DNA from: Dehalococcoidia bacterium
GTDB lineage: Bacteria > Chloroflexota > Dehalococcoidia > CAUJGQ01
DNA length: 64,000 nt
Direction of reading: 5' to 3'
NCBI GenBank assembly: GCA_035310145.1
Contig: DATGEL010000078.1
Span: forward strand, 62,001 to 126,000
How positions within the stretch are numbered: the stretch's first letter is position 1; every line of letters starts with the position of its first letter. Below the pieces are notes generated by a model. The model did not search any database, was not told the origin of the DNA, and saw only the letters and a program-made list of their open reading frames with translations. Both the position numbers and the translations under genes were made by a program. Of this stretch, positions 53,414-61,345 are shown one piece after another.

Positions 53414-54001
53414 ATGAACCGCCTGCGAATCGTTTGCGCCTGTTCCGCCGCGCTGATCGCGCTCACCGCGAGCGCCGGCCTGGCCGCGGCAATCTTCGAT
53501 CACGCCGCCCCCGGCCCGGAGCAGGTGTTGCAGGCCGGCCCAGCCGAAGTCGATATCTACACGAAGCGCCCCACCAGTCCGCAGCCGGACGGCACGCAGC
53601 TGATCGTGCAAGACGGAGATGGCCGGCGCGTGGACCGGGGCGATGCGGCCGTCGATCCGGCCGACCACAGTCACTTCCGTGCTTCGCTGCAGCCGAACCT
53701 GGCGCCGGGTCGCTACGTTGTCACCTTCAAGACGCTGGAGGAGGCGGGCTTCGATCCCGATGGCGGCCAGTTCGCCTTTTACGTCGGCCGTCAGCCGACC
53801 GCGGCCGACCGCGCCGCCGATTCGTTGCTGACGCTTACGCTTCCCGGCGACGGCACCAATATCTCCGGCTACAAGCGCGGCATCGTCGAGGGACTGCTCA
53901 CCGCAGTGGTGATCATCCCCGTCGCCGGCTGGTACGTGTGGCGCCGCCGGCGCAAGGCCGCGGGGGGCGATCCGTTGCTGCCGGGCGCGAAGGACGGCTG
54001 A
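53414..54001 (+). CDS. CopC-domain copper-binding protein with C-terminal membrane anchor
   Basis: This is a 195-residue exported protein. A signal peptide (MNRLRIVCACSAALIALTAS, then AGLAAA) is followed by a CopC-type cupredoxin-like domain (about 30-150) with HAAPGPEQVLQAGPAEVDIY, DPADHSHFRASL and GRYVVTFKTL. His residues at the mature N-terminus (FDHAAPGP) and in DHSH match positions used for Cu(II) binding. A C-terminal span (about 160-178) and a basic RRRRK tail anchor it. The first gene of a copper-handling run, it is followed closely by a TlpA-type thioredoxin and Sco1, which fits a role in oxidase copper supply. No CopD is fused or adjacent. Confidence 0.87.
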   Translation: MNRLRIVCACSAALIALTASAGLAAAIFDHAAPGPEQVLQAGPAEVDIYTKRPTSPQPDGTQLIVQDGDGRRVDRGDAAVDPADHSHFRASLQPNLAPGRYVVTFKTLEEAGFDPDGGQFAFYVGRQPTAADRAADSLLTLTLPGDGTNISGYKRGIVEGLLTAVVIIPVAGWYVWRRRRKAAGGDPLLPGAKDG

Positions 54002-54020
54002 TGGCGGGCGATGGCGGGCG

Positions 54021-54620
54021 GTGCGGCGGATGGACATGAGCGCGAGTCGGCACGCCGGGCAGCGCGGGCGGCCGCACGCCGGCGGGCCGGCCGGCGCCAT
54101 GCTCGGTCTGCTCTGCCTGGCGCTGTTGGGTTGTGGCAGGAAGGCAACACCGTCGACGGCGCCGATCGTGGCCTCGGGCCCTGGCGCCCCGGTCGTGGGC
54201 AAGGCGGCGCCGGATTTCGTACTGCGCGCAACCGACGGCCGGCGCATCAGCCTGGCGGACCAGCGGGGCAGTGTGGTGTTGGTCAACTTCTGGGCGACGT
54301 GGTGCGGACCATGTAAGCGCGAGCTGCCCGCGATCAACGCGGTGCAGCGCAAGCTCGGTCCGCGCGGCTTCACGGCATTGGGCGTCGATTACGCCGACCA
54401 GGACGACGCGGTGGAGCGCTTCGCGGCGGCCCAGAAGCTGGACTTTCCCCTGCTCGAAGACAGCATCGGCGGCACCGCGAGCGTCTACCGCCTGCTTGGC
54501 GTGCCCACGAGCTACCTGCTCGACTCTGGCGGTGTTCTGCGCGCGATTCATGCCGGGCCCTACACGGAGCGAGAGCTGACGAGGGCGGTCAGCGCCATTT
54601 TGAGCGCCGAGGGACACTAA
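54021..54620 (+). CDS. TlpA/ResA-type thioredoxin-fold lipoprotein
   Basis: This 199-residue membrane-tethered thiol reductase has a lipobox LALLGC near residues 33-38, after a basic N-terminus. The thioredoxin domain has FWATWCGPCKRELPAI (about 91-106) with the CGPC-type active site as WCGPC. The cis-Pro appears in LGVPTSYLLD. TlpA-family proteins reduce Sco1 and the CuA cysteines of oxidase subunit II or haem-binding cysteines of cytochrome c. The flanking copC and sco1 genes support that role. The start may be the GTG at 54021 or ATGs at 54030 or 54036. Confidence 0.9.
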   Translation: MRRMDMSASRHAGQRGRPHAGGPAGAMLGLLCLALLGCGRKATPSTAPIVASGPGAPVVGKAAPDFVLRATDGRRISLADQRGSVVLVNFWATWCGPCKRELPAINAVQRKLGPRGFTALGVDYADQDDAVERFAAAQKLDFPLLEDSIGGTASVYRLLGVPTSYLLDSGGVLRAIHAGPYTERELTRAVSAILSAEGH

Positions 54621-54623
54621 AGC

Positions 54624-54695
54624 ATGGATTCAAAACTGGCTCGGGTTCCCGCTTGCCGGTGTGCGATCGCACGTGAACGCCGGTATTGAATCCAT
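54624..54695. repeat. Structured 72-base inverted repeat between tlpA-like and sco1 genes
   Basis: ATGGATTCAA at 54624-54633 and TTGAATCCAT at 54686-54695 are perfect 10-base inverted copies. Between them lie a small hairpin CGGG-TT-CCCG (54642-54651) and a perfect 12-base palindrome GTGCGATCGCAC (54661-54672) flanked by direct GCCGGT repeats. It fills most of the gap between two genes of one apparent operon. Confidence 0.7.
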
Positions 54696-54719
54696 CTGTA
54701 AGGGCAGGCGGAGGGGCGG

Positions 54720-55343
54720 ATGTTCGGCGGAGAGCGATGGCTTTTCGTACTCTCGGCGGCGTTGGCGCTGGTGGCCAGCGCCGCCTGCGCGGGCGGGGCG
54801 AAGCTGAGCGGCACGCCGCTGCACGAGTCCGCGGCGCCGGACTTCGCCCTGCACACGCCGGACGGGCGGAGTTTTCACCTGAGTGACTTGCGCGGCAAGA
54901 CCGTCGTGCTCACCTTCCTGTACACCCACTGTCCGGACGTCTGTCCGGCCATCGCCGGCCGGCTGGCGCTGGCGAATCAGCAACTCGGCAAGCGCGCCGC
55001 TAAGGTTGCCTTTGTCTCGGTCAGCGTCGATCCGGAGGGGGACACGCCGGCGAGCGTCGACGCCTTCACACAGGAGCACGGCCTCGCCGCGCTGGGCGAC
55101 CGCTGGCGCTACGCAATCGGCTCGCGCCTCGATCTTGCGCCGGTTTGGCAAGCGTATGGGATCGGCGCCAGCCCGCAGCCCGCCGCCCTCGCCACCTTGC
55201 GCCCCGACCCCAATGGCCCGCCGATTATCGACCATAACGCGGTGCTGTACCTGATCGACGCGCAGGGGCGGGAGCGCACGGTGTTGGACCAGGACGTGAC
55301 GGTAGCAACGCTGGTAGGCGATCTCCGCCAGCTCACCGAATAA
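54720..55343 (+). CDS. SCO1/SenC/PrrC copper chaperone
   Basis: This thioredoxin-fold copper carrier for CuA assembly in cytochrome oxidase has 207 residues. It has an N-terminal signal or lipobox-like segment (ALALVASAACAGG, Cys near 23) and the copper site THCPDVCP (about 69-76). The partner His lies in DHNAVLYLID near 178. GGAGGGG precedes the ATG at 54720. It follows the TlpA-type reductase and precedes the caa3 operon, with one unrelated opposite-strand gene between. Confidence 0.95.
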   Translation: MFGGERWLFVLSAALALVASAACAGGAKLSGTPLHESAAPDFALHTPDGRSFHLSDLRGKTVVLTFLYTHCPDVCPAIAGRLALANQQLGKRAAKVAFVSVSVDPEGDTPASVDAFTQEHGLAALGDRWRYAIGSRLDLAPVWQAYGIGASPQPAALATLRPDPNGPPIIDHNAVLYLIDAQGRERTVLDQDVTVATLVGDLRQLTE

Positions 55344-55381
55344 CGTTGGCGACACGACGAGGACGGTCATCGGCCCCGGCG

Positions 55382-55900
55382 TTATTCTGAAGCAGCGGTC
55401 GCCTTCTCGCCCTCGGCGGCGGGTTGCAGCGCCTCTGGCGCCGCGACGGCGGCCTCCGCGGGTGCGGCTGCCTTCGCGGCGGGAGCGGGCTTTGCCGGCG
55501 GCTCGGGCGGCGCAGGCCAGCGTGCCTCTGTCTCGGGATAGAGAAACACGGGCGCCGCGCCCACGGGCACTTCGCGTTCGACCCAGCGCTCCAGCAGATC
55601 GGCGATTTCGTGCGCGATTGCGGCCATACGCGGCTCGTCCTCGTCCGTTGAGGTGACCAGGACGGTGGCGATCGTCTGCTCCAGCTTGTGCAGCCAGGCG
55701 GCGCTTACGGGTACGCGCAGCACATCGCGGTCGCCGTCTGCGGCGATCGTGGCGCTGCTCAGGCGAACGGTAATGCCGTAATCGCGGCGTGTCTCGGCCG
55801 TCGCCGCCTGGATCTCGCCATTCAATTCGTCGCGCAGCTTGTACCAATGCTGCTGCACCCGCAGGTCGATCCAGCTCGTGCTGCCGTGCGCCTCAGCCAT
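55382..55900 (-). CDS. Uncharacterised 172-residue protein with Ala/Pro-rich tail
   Basis: I do not recognise this gene. The N-terminal 110 residues look folded: WIDLRVQQHWYKLRDELNGE, then RDYGITVRLSSATIA and alternating strands and helices ending DLLERWVEREVPVG. The last 60 residues are a disordered Ala/Pro/Glu tail. There is no signal peptide. The ATG at 55900 (AGAGGA upstream) was chosen over a longer frame to 55969 that would include the promoter. It is the only minus-strand gene in the copper/oxidase block and has its own good promoter. Confidence 0.65.
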   Translation of the reverse strand: MAEAHGSTSWIDLRVQQHWYKLRDELNGEIQAATAETRRDYGITVRLSSATIAADGDRDVLRVPVSAAWLHKLEQTIATVLVTSTDEDEPRMAAIAHEIADLLERWVEREVPVGAAPVFLYPETEARWPAPPEPPAKPAPAAKAAAPAEAAVAAPEALQPAAEGEKATAASE

Positions 55901-55940
55901 CCGTGTTCCTCTCGCGTTGCGCCGTGGCCCCATCCTTCCG

Positions 55941-55969
55941 AGTACACCGTATCCACGGTTGAGTGTCAA
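55941..55969 (-). promoter_or_regulatory. Promoter of the 55382-55900 gene
   Basis: On the minus strand TTGACA (55969-55964) and TGTACT (55946-55941) are separated by 17 bases. Transcription would begin about 35 bases before the ATG. Confidence 0.65.
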
Positions 55970-56053
55970 CGCGCCCGCCCACCGGCCAGGGGCGGTGCGC
56001 CCCGCGCCCGCGGCCGCGGTTCACGGGCGGGGCTCGGACGCTTCGTCGCGCCC

Positions 56054-56083
56054 TTGACACTACGATTGGGCCATTCCTAGACT
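56054..56083 (+). promoter_or_regulatory. Promoter of the cytochrome oxidase operon
   Basis: A consensus TTGACA (56054-56059) and TAGACT (56078-56083) are separated by 18 bases. The predicted leader to ctaC is about 215 bases. Confidence 0.65.
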
Positions 56084-56306
56084 GTCGCTGACCGGTCCCG
56101 CCTGGGCGCCAGCGGTTGCGGCTCGCCCTCGCGGCGGCCGCGGCGGGCCGCCGCGGGCAGGGTTCCGCGTGCACCGGCCGGCCCCGCGCTCAACCACCCC
56201 TGAGCGCCGGCACGACCACCTGCGACGAAGTCCACCGGTGCACGGGCGACCGGGTTGCACCCCCGCACGGCAGCGGACTGTCGCGGGTTTGGGGGCGGGA
56301 GTGGCA

Positions 56307-57377
56307 ATGGCATCGCGGACTCGCCTGCTGCGGCGCTACCTCGCCAGCGCTTCGTTGCTGCTCACGGTGATCGCCACGACCGCCTGCTGGGGCACAAATC
56401 CCCAGGATACGCTGGCGCCGCGCGGGCCGGTGGCGCGCGACCAGAAGGCGCTCTTCTACCCGGCGTTCTGGATCGCCGTCGTCGTCTTCTTCGTCGTCGA
56501 GGGCCTGCTGGTCTACGCGGTGATCCGCTTCCGCCACCGCCGCGGCGATCCCGATGATCGTCTGGTCAAGCAGGTCCACGGCAACACGCGCATCGAAATC
56601 GCCTGGACGATTGCGCCGACCCTGCTGCTCGCCCTGCTCGCAATCCCCACGGTCGCCACGGTCTACAACCTGGAGCCGAAGCGGACGGCCGACTCGATCC
56701 AGGTGAACGTCGTCGGCCACCAGTGGTGGTGGGAGTTCCAGTACACCGACTACCCCGACCCCAACACGCCGTCGAAGTTTGTCACCACCGCCAACGAGTT
56801 GCACGTGCCGGTCGGCCGCCGCGTCAACATCACGCTGAAGTCGGTGGACGTGATCCACGCCTTCTTCGTACCCTCGCTCGCCGGCCAGCTCGACGCGGTG
56901 CCGGGCCACAACAACCAGATGTGGCTGCAGGCCGACCACGCGGGTGAGTACCTCGGTCAGTGCACGCAGTTCTGCGGCTCGTCGCACGCGTTCATGCGTT
57001 TCAGGGTGATCGCCGACGATGACTTCAACGGCTGGCTGACGAGCCAGCAGGCGCCGCCGGTGGCGCCCACGGCCGCGACGCAGGCCGGAGCCAGGCTCTT
57101 CGCGACGCAGACGTTCAGCAATCCCGGACACAAAGCCGGCGCCTGCTACGGTTGCCACGCGATCAACACCGTGAGCCAGGGCAACGTAGGACCGAACCTG
57201 ACCCACTTCGCCAGCCGCGGCACTTTCGCCGGAGCGAGTCTGGATCGCACCCCGGAGAACATCGCCAGGTGGCTCCGCGATCCGCAGTCTGTTAAGCCGG
57301 ACGCGATCATGCCCAACCTTGGCCTCAGCGACCAGGAGATTGCCGACCTCGTCGCGTATCTTGAAAGCCTGAAGTAA
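56307..57377 (+). CDS. ctaC: Cytochrome c oxidase subunit II with fused cytochrome c (caa3 type)
   Basis: This subunit takes electrons from cytochrome c to the CuA centre. The 356 residues comprise an N-terminal signal or lipoprotein-like segment (ATTAC, Cys27), two membrane spans (about 52-73 and 98-118) and a cupredoxin domain. The CuA ligands are all present: His184 (DVIHAFF), Cys219, Cys223, His227 and Met230 in CTQFCGSSHAFM. A C-terminal class I cytochrome c domain follows, with CYGCH (280-284) and axial Met335 in DAIMPNLG, so the enzyme is caa3-type. The ATG at 56307 fits the signal peptide; the frame is open to 56169. Confidence 0.96.
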   Translation: MASRTRLLRRYLASASLLLTVIATTACWGTNPQDTLAPRGPVARDQKALFYPAFWIAVVVFFVVEGLLVYAVIRFRHRRGDPDDRLVKQVHGNTRIEIAWTIAPTLLLALLAIPTVATVYNLEPKRTADSIQVNVVGHQWWWEFQYTDYPDPNTPSKFVTTANELHVPVGRRVNITLKSVDVIHAFFVPSLAGQLDAVPGHNNQMWLQADHAGEYLGQCTQFCGSSHAFMRFRVIADDDFNGWLTSQQAPPVAPTAATQAGARLFATQTFSNPGHKAGACYGCHAINTVSQGNVGPNLTHFASRGTFAGASLDRTPENIARWLRDPQSVKPDAIMPNLGLSDQEIADLVAYLESLK

Positions 57378-57449
57378 CGCCTGACCACGCCGGCCGCCCA
57401 GTACGGCCTGGCGCTATCTCCCGGCGAGCGCAGCGCGAAGGAGCGCAGC

Positions 57450-59309
57450 ATGGCCACCATCGCCCGACCAATGCCCGGCCTCGCGCCGCGGCCGAGCATC
57501 GGCAGCAGGATCTGGGGAGTCATGACCACGGTCGATCACAAGGTGATCGGCCTGTTGTACCTGACCACCTCGATGTTCTTCTTCCTGGTCGGCGGCGTGG
57601 AGGCGCTGGCGATCCGCTCGCAGCTCGCCAAGCCCAATCAGCATCTCTACAGCGCGGAAACCTATAACGCCCTGTTCACCATGCACGGCACGACGATGAT
57701 CTTCCTCGTCGTGATGCCGATGGGCGTCGCCTTTTTCAACTTCATTGTGCCGCTGCAGATCGGCGCCCGCGACGTGGCCTTCCCGCGCCTGAACGCGCTC
57801 AGTTACTGGCTTTACCTGTTCGGCGCGATCGTGATCAACACGGGCTGGTTCGTCGGCGCCGCCCCGGACGACGGCTGGTTCGGCTACGCGAACCTGACCA
57901 CACTGGCCTACTCGACCGGCCACAATCAGGACTTCTGGTTCGCCGGATTGCAGATTCTCGGCGTCGCGTCGCTGATCGGGGCGCTGAACTTTGCCGTCAC
58001 GATCCTGAACCTGCGGGCGCCGGGGATGCGCCTGATGCGCATGCCGGTGTTCGTCTGGATGACGCTCGTCACCTCGGCGCTGCTGATCCTGGCGCTGCCC
58101 GTGATCACGGTGGCGCTGATCGAGCTGCTGTTCGACCGGCAGTTCGCCACCAACTTCTTCAACGTGACCAAAGGCGGCGACCCGGTGCTCTGGCAGCATC
58201 TCTTCTGGCTGTTCGGGCACCCCGAAGTCTACATCATGATCTTACCGGCAATGGGCATCGTCAGCGAGATCTTGCCCACCTTCTCCCGCAAGCCGCTGTT
58301 CGGCTATCCGGTGGTCGTCTTCTCCGGCGTGGCGATCGGCTTCATGTCCTGGGGCGTGTGGGCACACCACATGTTCACCACGGGACTCGGCGCTACCGCC
58401 AATTCCGCCTTCGCCGTGAGCACGATGCTGATCGCCGTGCCCACCGGCGTGAAGATCTTCAACTGGGTGTTCACCATCTGGGGCGGCGACGTACGGCTGA
58501 AGACGCCGTTCTACTTCGCCATCGGCTTTGTCGCCATGTTCATCATCGGCGGGCTCAGCGGCGTGACGCATGCGCTCGTGCCCTCGGACGCCGAGCAGCA
58601 CCAGACTTACTACATCGTGGCGCACTTCCACTACGTGCTCTTCGGCGGCGCCATCTTCGGCCTGTTCGGCGGCATCTACTACTGGTTCCCGAAGATGACC
58701 GGCCGCCTGCTCAGCGAGAAGATTGGCCTCACCCACTTCTGGCTGATGATGATCGGCTTCAACATGACCTTCGGGCCGTTCCACATGCTCGGCCTCGACG
58801 GCATGCCACGCCGCATCTACACCTATCCGACGGATCGTGGCTGGGGCTTCTGGAACATGGTCGCCACGATCGGCGCCTTCACGATCGCCCTGTCGATCCT
58901 TGTCTTCCTGATCAACGTCTTCCGCTCCCTGCGTAAGGAGCCGGACGCCGGCCCAGATCCGTGGGACGCCCGCACCTTGGAATGGTCGATCCCCTCCCCG
59001 CCGCCGGAGTACAACTTCGCGACCATCCCGGTCGTGCAGGCGCGCGATCCGCTCTGGCATCAGAAGCTGCTGCGCCGCTACCGGGCGCCGCGGGCGGAGT
59101 CGATCGCTGAGCAGCAGGTCGAGGAAGAGCCGGGGCACATTCACATGCCCAGCCCGTCGTATTATCCGCTGATCACGGCGCTCGGCCTGCCGATCATGAT
59201 GTACGCGCTGATCTGGCAGAACGACAACAAGGGGCTGTGGGGCCTGTTCGTCGCCGGCGCGCTGGTGTTGCTGCTCGGCGCCTACGGCTGGGCGACGGAG
59301 CCGACGTAG
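57450..59309 (+). CDS. ctaD: Cytochrome c oxidase subunit I
   Basis: This is the catalytic haem-copper subunit that reduces O2 to water and pumps protons. The 619 residues have 12 or more spans. Haem a and a3/CuB ligands are visible in LFTMHGTTMIF, FGHPEVYIMILP (His-Tyr crosslink region), WAHHMFTTG (two CuB His) and IVAHFHYVLFGG. The Glu of GHPEVY marks an A1-type D-channel. The C-terminus continues with an extra membrane segment and a charged region (about 505-619), partly a fused subunit IV-like extension. AAGGAG precedes the ATG at 57450. It follows ctaC by 72 bases. Confidence 0.97.
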   Translation: MATIARPMPGLAPRPSIGSRIWGVMTTVDHKVIGLLYLTTSMFFFLVGGVEALAIRSQLAKPNQHLYSAETYNALFTMHGTTMIFLVVMPMGVAFFNFIVPLQIGARDVAFPRLNALSYWLYLFGAIVINTGWFVGAAPDDGWFGYANLTTLAYSTGHNQDFWFAGLQILGVASLIGALNFAVTILNLRAPGMRLMRMPVFVWMTLVTSALLILALPVITVALIELLFDRQFATNFFNVTKGGDPVLWQHLFWLFGHPEVYIMILPAMGIVSEILPTFSRKPLFGYPVVVFSGVAIGFMSWGVWAHHMFTTGLGATANSAFAVSTMLIAVPTGVKIFNWVFTIWGGDVRLKTPFYFAIGFVAMFIIGGLSGVTHALVPSDAEQHQTYYIVAHFHYVLFGGAIFGLFGGIYYWFPKMTGRLLSEKIGLTHFWLMMIGFNMTFGPFHMLGLDGMPRRIYTYPTDRGWGFWNMVATIGAFTIALSILVFLINVFRSLRKEPDAGPDPWDARTLEWSIPSPPPEYNFATIPVVQARDPLWHQKLLRRYRAPRAESIAEQQVEEEPGHIHMPSPSYYPLITALGLPIMMYALIWQNDNKGLWGLFVAGALVLLLGAYGWATEPT

Positions 59310-59345
59310 CTGGTGAACGATAGCAGGAACCTGGAGTAGGCAAAC

Positions 59346-59948
59346 GTGAACGAAGCGGCGGTGGCAACGCACGTCGAGCAAACGGCGACCGGCTACGACA
59401 GCCGCAAGCTGTTCATGTGGATCTTCCTGGCCTCGGAGTGCATGTTCTTCGGCTCGCTGATTGCGACCTACCTGCTCTACCGCGGCCGCAGTCTCGACCC
59501 GCCGTATCCGGGCAACGGCTTCAGCTACAACATTCCTTACACCTCCGTCAGCTCGTTCGTCCTGCTGATGAGCAGCCTGACGATGGTGCTCGCGCTCTCG
59601 GCGATCCAGCGCGGCGACCACCGCGCCCTGCGCGTCTGGCTGCTAGCAACGGCCTTCCTGGGCTGCACGTTCATCGGCGGGCAGGCCTTCGAGTTCACCG
59701 ACTTCGTCTCAAAGGGCGTGACGCTCAAGCAGAACCTGTTCGGCACGACGTTCTTTGTGCTCACCGGGTTCCACGGCGCACACGTCACCGTCGGCGTGCT
59801 GATGCTGCTCTCGCTCTTCGCCCTGTCCATGCGCGGCAAGCTGCCGCAGTCCAGCAGCCTGAACGTGGAGCTGGTGGGGCTCTACTGGCACTTCGTCGAC
59901 GTGGTCTGGATCGTGATCTTCACCCTGATTTACCTTGTCAAGCTCTAA
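59346..59948 (+). CDS. ctaE: Cytochrome c oxidase subunit III
   Basis: This 200-residue membrane subunit has five spans, the short bacterial form of COX3. Features are KLFMWIFLASECMFFGSLIA (with the conserved Glu), the WLLATAFLGCTFIGGQAFEF helix and FHGAHVTVGVLMLL with the family His. The protein ends YWHFVDVVWIVIFTLIYLVKL, split here as YWHFVDVVW and IVIFTLIYLVKL. It starts at GTG 59346 after GGAG and lies 36 bases after ctaD. Confidence 0.97.
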   Translation: MNEAAVATHVEQTATGYDSRKLFMWIFLASECMFFGSLIATYLLYRGRSLDPPYPGNGFSYNIPYTSVSSFVLLMSSLTMVLALSAIQRGDHRALRVWLLATAFLGCTFIGGQAFEFTDFVSKGVTLKQNLFGTTFFVLTGFHGAHVTVGVLMLLSLFALSMRGKLPQSSSLNVELVGLYWHFVDVVWIVIFTLIYLVKL

Positions 59949-60033
59949 CAGGACGGGCCAGCGGTCGTCAGGCTGGTCGCAGCGAACCGCCCGCCGGCGT
60001 GGGCCATGGCGGGCAACTGGCCGGAGAGGCTGA

Positions 60034-60369
60034 ATGGAGCACCCCGTAGTCACGCAGACCCGTTTTCCCCGCCTTGTGCGCCGTGTGGAGCCGCACCACG
60101 CGCCCGGGCAGCTGGAGTACGTGCGCATCGCCGTGATCCTCGCGGTGCTCACGGCGCTGGAGGTGATCGTCTATTACCCCGGCTGGCCAAAGGTGCCGAA
60201 GCTGGTGCTGTTCGTCGCGCTCGCGGCGACCAAGTTCGCGATCGTGGCGGCATTCTTCATGCACCTGAAGTTCGACGGCAAGTTGCTGGCGATCGTCTTC
60301 AGCACCGGCCTGGCGCTCGCGGGGGTGGCGTTCATGGTCGCGATCGTGACCATCCACGCGATGAATTGA
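60034..60369 (+). CDS. ctaF: Cytochrome c oxidase subunit IV (small membrane subunit)
   Basis: This 111-residue protein has three spans of the prokaryotic COX4 type: YVRIAVILAVLTALEVIVYY, LVLFVALAATKFAIVAAFFM followed by HLKFD, and a last span ending AIVTIHAMN. The FMHLKFDGK turn is a hallmark of the family. GGAGAGG precedes the ATG. It sits in the conserved order after ctaE and supports oxidase assembly and stability. Confidence 0.92.
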   Translation: MEHPVVTQTRFPRLVRRVEPHHAPGQLEYVRIAVILAVLTALEVIVYYPGWPKVPKLVLFVALAATKFAIVAAFFMHLKFDGKLLAIVFSTGLALAGVAFMVAIVTIHAMN

Positions 60370-60412
60370 AGCCGACGCACCGGCAGCACCCGGCCTGAAG
60401 GCCGGCAGGACG

Positions 60413-61291
60413 ATGAACTGGCAACTGCATCCCGACGTGATCTTCTGGATGGCCGTGCTCGAAGGCGGCTATCTCCTTCTCGTCCGGCGCGGCGCACGCC
60501 GGTATCCGGGCGAGTGCGTCGTCTCGCGCCGCCAGCTCGGCACCTACACACTTGGGGTGTTCGTGCTCTGGATCGCCGCCGGCACGCCGATCCACGACTA
60601 CGGCGAGCAGTACCTGTTCAGCGTGCACATGATCCAGCACCTGCTGATCTCGATGGTCGGCGCGCCGCTGATGCTGCTGGGCACGCCCGCCTGGCTGCTG
60701 CGGCCGCTGCTGACGCGGCGCTACGTGCTGCCGGCCGCGCGCATCATTACCCTGCCGATCGTGGCGATCGTGATCTTCAATACGACGACCTTGTTCACGC
60801 ATCTGCCGCCGTTCATGAACTACGTACTCGAGCACCATCCGTACCACTTCCTGGCGCACGTGGTGCTCTTTGCCACGGCGCTGCTGATGTGGTGGCCGGT
60901 CTTCAGCCCGCTGCCGGAATTGCCGCGGCTGCATTTCAGCGGACAGTTCATCTATCTGTTTGTACAGTCGCTCATCCCGTCGATCATCGCCTCATTTATG
61001 ACCTTCGGCTCGACCGTACTCTACACCTACTATGAACATGTGCCACGCCGCTGGGGTCTCTCTCCCATCGACGACCAGGTGCTGGCCGGCCTGATCATGA
61101 AGCTCTCCGGCGGTGCGATCATCTTTGGGCTGATGGCGATCGTTTTCTTCCGCTGGTACAACCAGGAGCAGCGCGACCACCCCGACGCGCTCGAGGAGCT
61201 GGATACACGAGGCAGCCTGCCGCCCGAGCTGAGCTGGGATGAGATCGAAGCTGAACTGCAACGGATGGGCATCCACCAGGCGCAACGCTGA
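60413..61291 (+). CDS. ctaG: CtaG-type cytochrome oxidase assembly/copper membrane protein
   Basis: This is a 292-residue caa3-type CtaG membrane protein with about seven spans, distinct from the Cox11-type CtaG of proteobacteria. Family residues include GTPIHDYGEQYLFSVHMIQHL with several His, and LGTPAWLLRPLL. A later DDQVLAGLIMKLSGGAIIFG lies near 225-245. It supports formation of active caa3 oxidase, probably through copper. It follows ctaF by 43 bases, and the C-terminal 45 residues are a charged cytoplasmic tail. Confidence 0.92.
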   Translation: MNWQLHPDVIFWMAVLEGGYLLLVRRGARRYPGECVVSRRQLGTYTLGVFVLWIAAGTPIHDYGEQYLFSVHMIQHLLISMVGAPLMLLGTPAWLLRPLLTRRYVLPAARIITLPIVAIVIFNTTTLFTHLPPFMNYVLEHHPYHFLAHVVLFATALLMWWPVFSPLPELPRLHFSGQFIYLFVQSLIPSIIASFMTFGSTVLYTYYEHVPRRWGLSPIDDQVLAGLIMKLSGGAIIFGLMAIVFFRWYNQEQRDHPDALEELDTRGSLPPELSWDEIEAELQRMGIHQAQR

Positions 61292-61345
61292 GTTGCGGCG
61301 CCCGTTCCGCCGCGCGGGGAATGACGTTACGGAGGCGATCACTCG

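Larger units (their letters stand above)
55901..56306. other. Divergent intergenic region before the oxidase operon
   Basis: The ~405 bases contain one promoter on each strand (55941-55969 minus, 56054-56083 plus) and a ctaC leader of about 220 bases, GC-rich with several short inverted repeats (for example GCGGCCGCGGCGGGCCGCCGC near 56137-56157, described rather than aligned). No gene is supported. Confidence 0.6.

Noticed and set aside
54661-54672. The GTGCGATCGCAC palindrome as a phage attachment site
   Set aside because: No tRNA, integrase or duplicated core sequence is nearby.
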